DNA from: Sphingomonadaceae bacterium
GTDB lineage: Bacteria > Pseudomonadota > Alphaproteobacteria > Sphingomonadales > Sphingomonadaceae
NCBI GenBank assembly: GCA_004282995.1
Contig: SHLU01000075.1
Span: 1-9,642 of the forward strand
Direction: 5' to 3'
DNA length: 9,642 nucleotides
Positions 7,214-9,642 of the stretch are shown here, piece after piece (the first letter of the stretch is position 1; each line of letters opens with the position of its first letter). The notes under the pieces are model-generated. The model saw only the letters and a list, made by a program, of their open reading frames with translations. It had not been told where the DNA came from and did not search any database. A program made the translations under genes and the position numbers.

Positions 7214-8044
7214 ATGCAGGATATGTGGCAAAACTATAAGCTGATCTTCGTCGCCCTGGCGATTGCATTGGTCGTTTTCCTGCTTAGCGCCTTTGTTGTG
7301 CCTGAAGAAGAACAGGTCGTTATCGTCCGCACAGGCGAACCCAAATATGTGATCAACACGCCAGGCGGTAGCACCGAGGCTGGTCTTTATGTCCGCGTGC
7401 CGTTCATCGACCGGGTGGTGCGGATTGAAAAACGCCTGCTCGACCTCACCATGACCGACGAGGAAGTGCTCTCGAACGACCAGCAGCGCCTGCTCGTCAA
7501 TGCCTATGCCCGATTCCGTATTACCGACCCAGTGCGGATGGTCGAACGTGCCGGCTCTACCGACGGTGTGCGGACGGCGTTGCAGCCGATCCTCAACTCG
7601 GTTCTGCGCCAGGAACTCGGTCGGCGCACTTTCCAGGCAATGCTGACCGCCGAGCGCGGTACAGCGCTTGCAACCGTGCGCGAGAATCTGGACCGCCAAG
7701 CCCGGCAATACGGTGCTGAGGTGGTCGATGTGCAGATCAAGCGCACCGATCTTCCCGACGCTCCACTGCAATCGGCCTTCCGCCGCATGGAATCGGACCG
7801 CGAACGCGAAGCGCGCGCGATCCGTGCCAATGGCGAGCGTGATGCCGTGGTGACCCGCGCCGAAGCCGATGCGGAAGCTGCCCGGATTTACGCGCAGAGC
7901 TTCGGCAAGGACGCGAATTTCTATGACTTCTACAGGGCGATGAAGAGTTACGAGACGACTTTCGTCAACAACAAGGACGCGGGCGAGAGCTCGATCATAC
8001 TGGCGCCCGACAACGAATATCTGCGCCAGTTCCGCGGTCGCTGA
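7214..8044 (+). CDS. hflC: FtsH protease modulator HflC (SPFH/band 7 protein)
   Basis: A 276-residue partner of HflK in the HflKC complex around FtsH. The single N-terminal membrane helix spans about residues 9-28 and anchors the protein with the rest in the periplasm. Immediately after it, VVPEEEQVVIVRTGEPK (28-44) opens the SPFH domain. Typical HflC blocks follow: GLYVRVPFIDRVVRIEKRLLD (57-77), LVNAYARFRITDP (93-105), a VDVQIKRTDLP segment near 161-171, and a charged coiled-coil-like helix RRMESDREREARAIRANGERD (190-210). The C-terminal LAPDNEYLRQF is the usual ending of alphaproteobacterial HflC. The SD favours this ATG over a GTG two codons upstream. The gene is two bases after the hflK stop, so they are co-transcribed and near-coupled, matching their expected stoichiometric assembly. 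Confidence 0.95.
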   Translation: MQDMWQNYKLIFVALAIALVVFLLSAFVVPEEEQVVIVRTGEPKYVINTPGGSTEAGLYVRVPFIDRVVRIEKRLLDLTMTDEEVLSNDQQRLLVNAYARFRITDPVRMVERAGSTDGVRTALQPILNSVLRQELGRRTFQAMLTAERGTALATVRENLDRQARQYGAEVVDVQIKRTDLPDAPLQSAFRRMESDREREARAIRANGERDAVVTRAEADAEAARIYAQSFGKDANFYDFYRAMKSYETTFVNNKDAGESSIILAPDNEYLRQFRGR

Positions 8045-8107
8045 CGAACACCCTATGTCGCTCGACCGGGGGCTTTGATTCCAGCCGTCGTTAAAGGCCC
8101 GTTCAGT

Positions 8108-8148
8108 GCTGAGACGCTGAATTGAGAGACCAAGGCTGACAGGCTGAA
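8108..8148 (+). repeat. Paired GCTGA-N3-GCTGAA direct repeats upstream of degP
   Basis: GCTGA occurs at 8108, 8116, 8135 and 8143. Each pair has the same 8-nt step and ends in GCTGAA (8108-8121 and 8135-8148), and the two pairs start 27 nt apart. Tandem half-sites of this form are typical for response-regulator binding, but the motif is not one I can assign. Regulatory function is inference. Confidence 0.4.
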
Positions 8149-8150
8149 AC

Positions 8151-8175
8151 CAGACATGCACACGGTGCGTGTCTG
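8151..8175 (+). promoter_or_regulatory. Strong hairpin in the degP leader
   Basis: CAGACATGCAC (8151-8161) pairs with GTGCGTGTCTG (8165-8175) across a three-base ACG loop, giving 11 pairs with one T-G wobble. The wobble is tolerated only in RNA made from the + strand; it would be an A-C mismatch in the other direction, which favours a + strand RNA role. There is no T-run afterwards, so it is not a normal intrinsic terminator. It ends 30 nt before the degP start. Confidence 0.5.
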
Positions 8176-8205
8176 CATGCGAGAAAAGAAGAGGAACGAA
8201 AGAAG

Positions 8206-9642
8206 GTGAAACCCGTGCGATATGCATATGGCCTGAGCACCGCGCTGCTCCTCGGCGGCGCAACGATTTCCCTGGCAACCGGACAGCCCGCAGGGGCGCA
8301 GGTCGCGGTCAATGATGATCGCGCCATGGCAACCATGGTCCCCCGCGCCGGTGCGCCGGCGAGCTTTGCCGATTTGACGGCACAATTGCAGCCGGCCGTG
8401 GTCAATATCTCGACCCGCCAGCGGGTCCAGGTGGATACCCGCAACCCGTTCCAGGGCACCCCCTTTGCGGATCTGTTCAATCGGCGCGGCCAGTCCCAGC
8501 CGCAAACCCGCGAAGCACAATCGCTGGGGTCCGGATTCTTTATTTCGGCCGATGGCTATGTCGTCACCAACAATCACGTCGTCAGCCCGACCGGCCGCGG
8601 TACGGTCGAAGAGATCACCGTAACCATGCCCGACGGCACCGAATATGCGGCCGAACTGGTTGGCGCCGATGCACAATCGGACCTGGCAGTGCTCAAGGTC
8701 AACCGCAGTGCGGACTTCCCGTTCGTCAAGTTCGGCGATTCGACCAAGACCCGTGCCGGCGACTGGGTGATCGCCATCGGCAATCCCTTCGGCCTCGGCG
8801 GCACGGTCACCTCCGGCATCGTCTCGGCGCAACTGCGCAATACCGGCGGCGGTGCCTACGATCGCTATATCCAGACCGATGCCAGCATCAATCGCGGCAA
8901 TTCCGGCGGTCCGCTGTTCGACATGCAGGGCAATGTGATCGGCATCAATAATGCGATCTTTTCCCCGTCAGGCGGCAATGTCGGCATCGGCTTCGCCATT
9001 CCCGCCGAAATCGCGGCCCCGATTGTCGACCAATTGCGCAAGGGGGCCACGATCGAACGAGGCTATCTCGGCGTCCAGATCCAACCGGTGACCGAGGATG
9101 TCGCCGACTCGCTCGGACTGCCCAAGAACCGCGGCGAGTTCGTGCAGATCGTGGTCGAAGGCGAAGCCGCTGCGCGCGCCGGATTGCGGCCGGGCGACAT
9201 CGTAATGAAGATCAACGGGCGTGATGTAACGCCTGACCAGACCTTGTCCTTCCTGATCGCCAATATCTCTCCCGGCACCACCGTCCCGGTCGAGATCATT
9301 CGCGATGGCAGCCGCCGCACACTCAACGTGACGGTCGGCAAGCGCCCCAGCGAGGAGCAGATTCGCCAGTCGCAGGTTTTCTCGCAAGACGAGACCGAAG
9401 ATTCGACCGGTTCGCCCGACATGAGCGAAAGCGAGATGATCGCGGACCGGCTTGGATTGGGTGTCATTCCCGTGACCGAGGAAATTGCTCGTCAGCTGGG
9501 TGTCCCCGCCAACACCTCTGGCCTCGCCATCGCGGTGGTCGATCCCAATTCGGACGCGGCACGGAAGGGCTTGCGCCTGCGCGACATCGTGATCAATGTG
9601 TCGCACCTGGGTGAGCAGATTGAAACCTTTGTGGGCAACGGC
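8206..9642 (+). CDS. degP: DegP/DegQ (HtrA)-type periplasmic serine protease, C-terminus beyond window
   Basis: An open frame of 479 codons with no stop before the right edge. A signal peptide with hydrophobic core (YGLSTALLLGGATISLA) and an AGA-Q cleavage site near residue 31 sends it to the periplasm. The trypsin-like domain has SLGSGFF (106-112), VTNNHVV with H124, DLAVLKV with D159, and NRGNSGGPL with the nucleophile S233: a complete catalytic triad. PDZ1 runs from GYLGVQI (about 286) to about 385, and PDZ2 begins near LGLGVIPV (about 413) and is cut by the edge. The loop before SLGSGF is short, more DegQ-like than E. coli DegP-like. It degrades or refolds damaged envelope proteins. Start: GTG 8206 has GAGGA 10 nt upstream; GTG 8215 (MRYAYG) has AGAAGG 8 nt upstream and is nearly as good. 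It lies downstream of hflKC, a common order in alphaproteobacteria. Confidence 0.95.
   Translation, partial: MKPVRYAYGLSTALLLGGATISLATGQPAGAQVAVNDDRAMATMVPRAGAPASFADLTAQLQPAVVNISTRQRVQVDTRNPFQGTPFADLFNRRGQSQPQTREAQSLGSGFFISADGYVVTNNHVVSPTGRGTVEEITVTMPDGTEYAAELVGADAQSDLAVLKVNRSADFPFVKFGDSTKTRAGDWVIAIGNPFGLGGTVTSGIVSAQLRNTGGGAYDRYIQTDASINRGNSGGPLFDMQGNVIGINNAIFSPSGGNVGIGFAIPAEIAAPIVDQLRKGATIERGYLGVQIQPVTEDVADSLGLPKNRGEFVQIVVEGEAAARAGLRPGDIVMKINGRDVTPDQTLSFLIANISPGTTVPVEIIRDGSRRTLNVTVGKRPSEEQIRQSQVFSQDETEDSTGSPDMSESEMIADRLGLGVIPVTEEIARQLGVPANTSGLAIAVVDPNSDAARKGLRLRDIVINVSHLGEQIETFVGNG

Larger units (their letters stand above)
8045..8205 (+). promoter_or_regulatory. 161-bp non-coding spacer, presumed degP leader
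   Basis: No credible gene lies here. It contains paired GCTGA repeats (8108-8148), a strong hairpin (8151-8175) and a purine-rich run (8181-8205) just ahead of the degP start. A weaker imperfect stem GGGGCTTT / AAAGGCCC (8069-8076 / 8093-8100, one G-G mismatch) sits near its left end but has no T-tract. No clear sigma-70, RpoH or EcfG promoter was recognised by eye. The size suggests degP may have its own promoter in addition to read-through from hflKC. Confidence 0.45.

Noticed and set aside
8069..8100. Imperfect stem after hflC as a terminator
   Set aside because: Only seven pairs around a G-G mismatch with a 16-nt loop and no T-tract; could be chance.
8151..8175. Intrinsic terminator of hflKC
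   Set aside because: The hairpin is strong but is followed by CATGCGAGAAAAG with no T-run on the + strand, and none on the minus strand either.
7067..8278. 403-residue minus-strand open frame across hflC and the degP leader
   Set aside because: It runs antisense to hflC and into degP, both clear genes, and shows no domain.
1..9642. New defence, mobile or toxin-antitoxin system
   Set aside because: All seven genes belong to known housekeeping or metabolic families with uniform base composition; no transposase, integrase, tandem array, attachment site or unexplained long non-coding stretch was seen.

Overview
The window is a gene-dense, GC-rich stretch with seven genes and almost no spacer DNA. 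It looks like conserved chromosomal DNA of an alphaproteobacterium, most likely Sphingomonadales and perhaps the Erythrobacteraceae. This rests on the protein sequences (a DUF1674/SDHAF4-type protein, a degenerate-N-terminus Mrp/ApbC, an hflK-hflC-degP cluster) and on codon use. The taxonomic call is inference from recall, not a search result.

Left block: the end of a small + strand DUF1674 gene (1-170) meets, with no spacer, a convergent minus-strand run of four genes occupying 171-5983. In transcription order these are apbC/mrp (Fe-S cluster carrier ATPase), a Tat-exported IorB-like molybdopterin subunit, hemH (ferrochelatase) and a cytochrome P450. ApbC and the molybdoprotein overlap in a TGATG, and the next two gaps are about 41 and 43 bp, so they could be one operon. 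All four concern metal cofactors: Fe-S, Mo-pterin and heme. The hemH-P450 gap carries two dyad-symmetric sites that may give the P450 its own control.

Right block: a 73-bp divergent spacer (5984-6056) separates apbC from the + strand group hflK, hflC, degP. HflK and HflC are the paired SPFH proteins that form the membrane complex around the FtsH protease. DegP is the periplasmic serine protease/chaperone and is cut by the right edge of the window. Together they form an envelope protein quality-control cluster. The 161-bp spacer before degP has no gene but holds paired GCTGA direct repeats and a strong 11-bp hairpin, the clearest unexplained structure in the window.

I see no mobile element, CRISPR array, tRNA, rRNA or phage gene, and no sign of a wholly new system. 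The points worth a second look are the orphan, motif-divergent molybdoprotein, the dyads ahead of the P450, and the structured degP leader.
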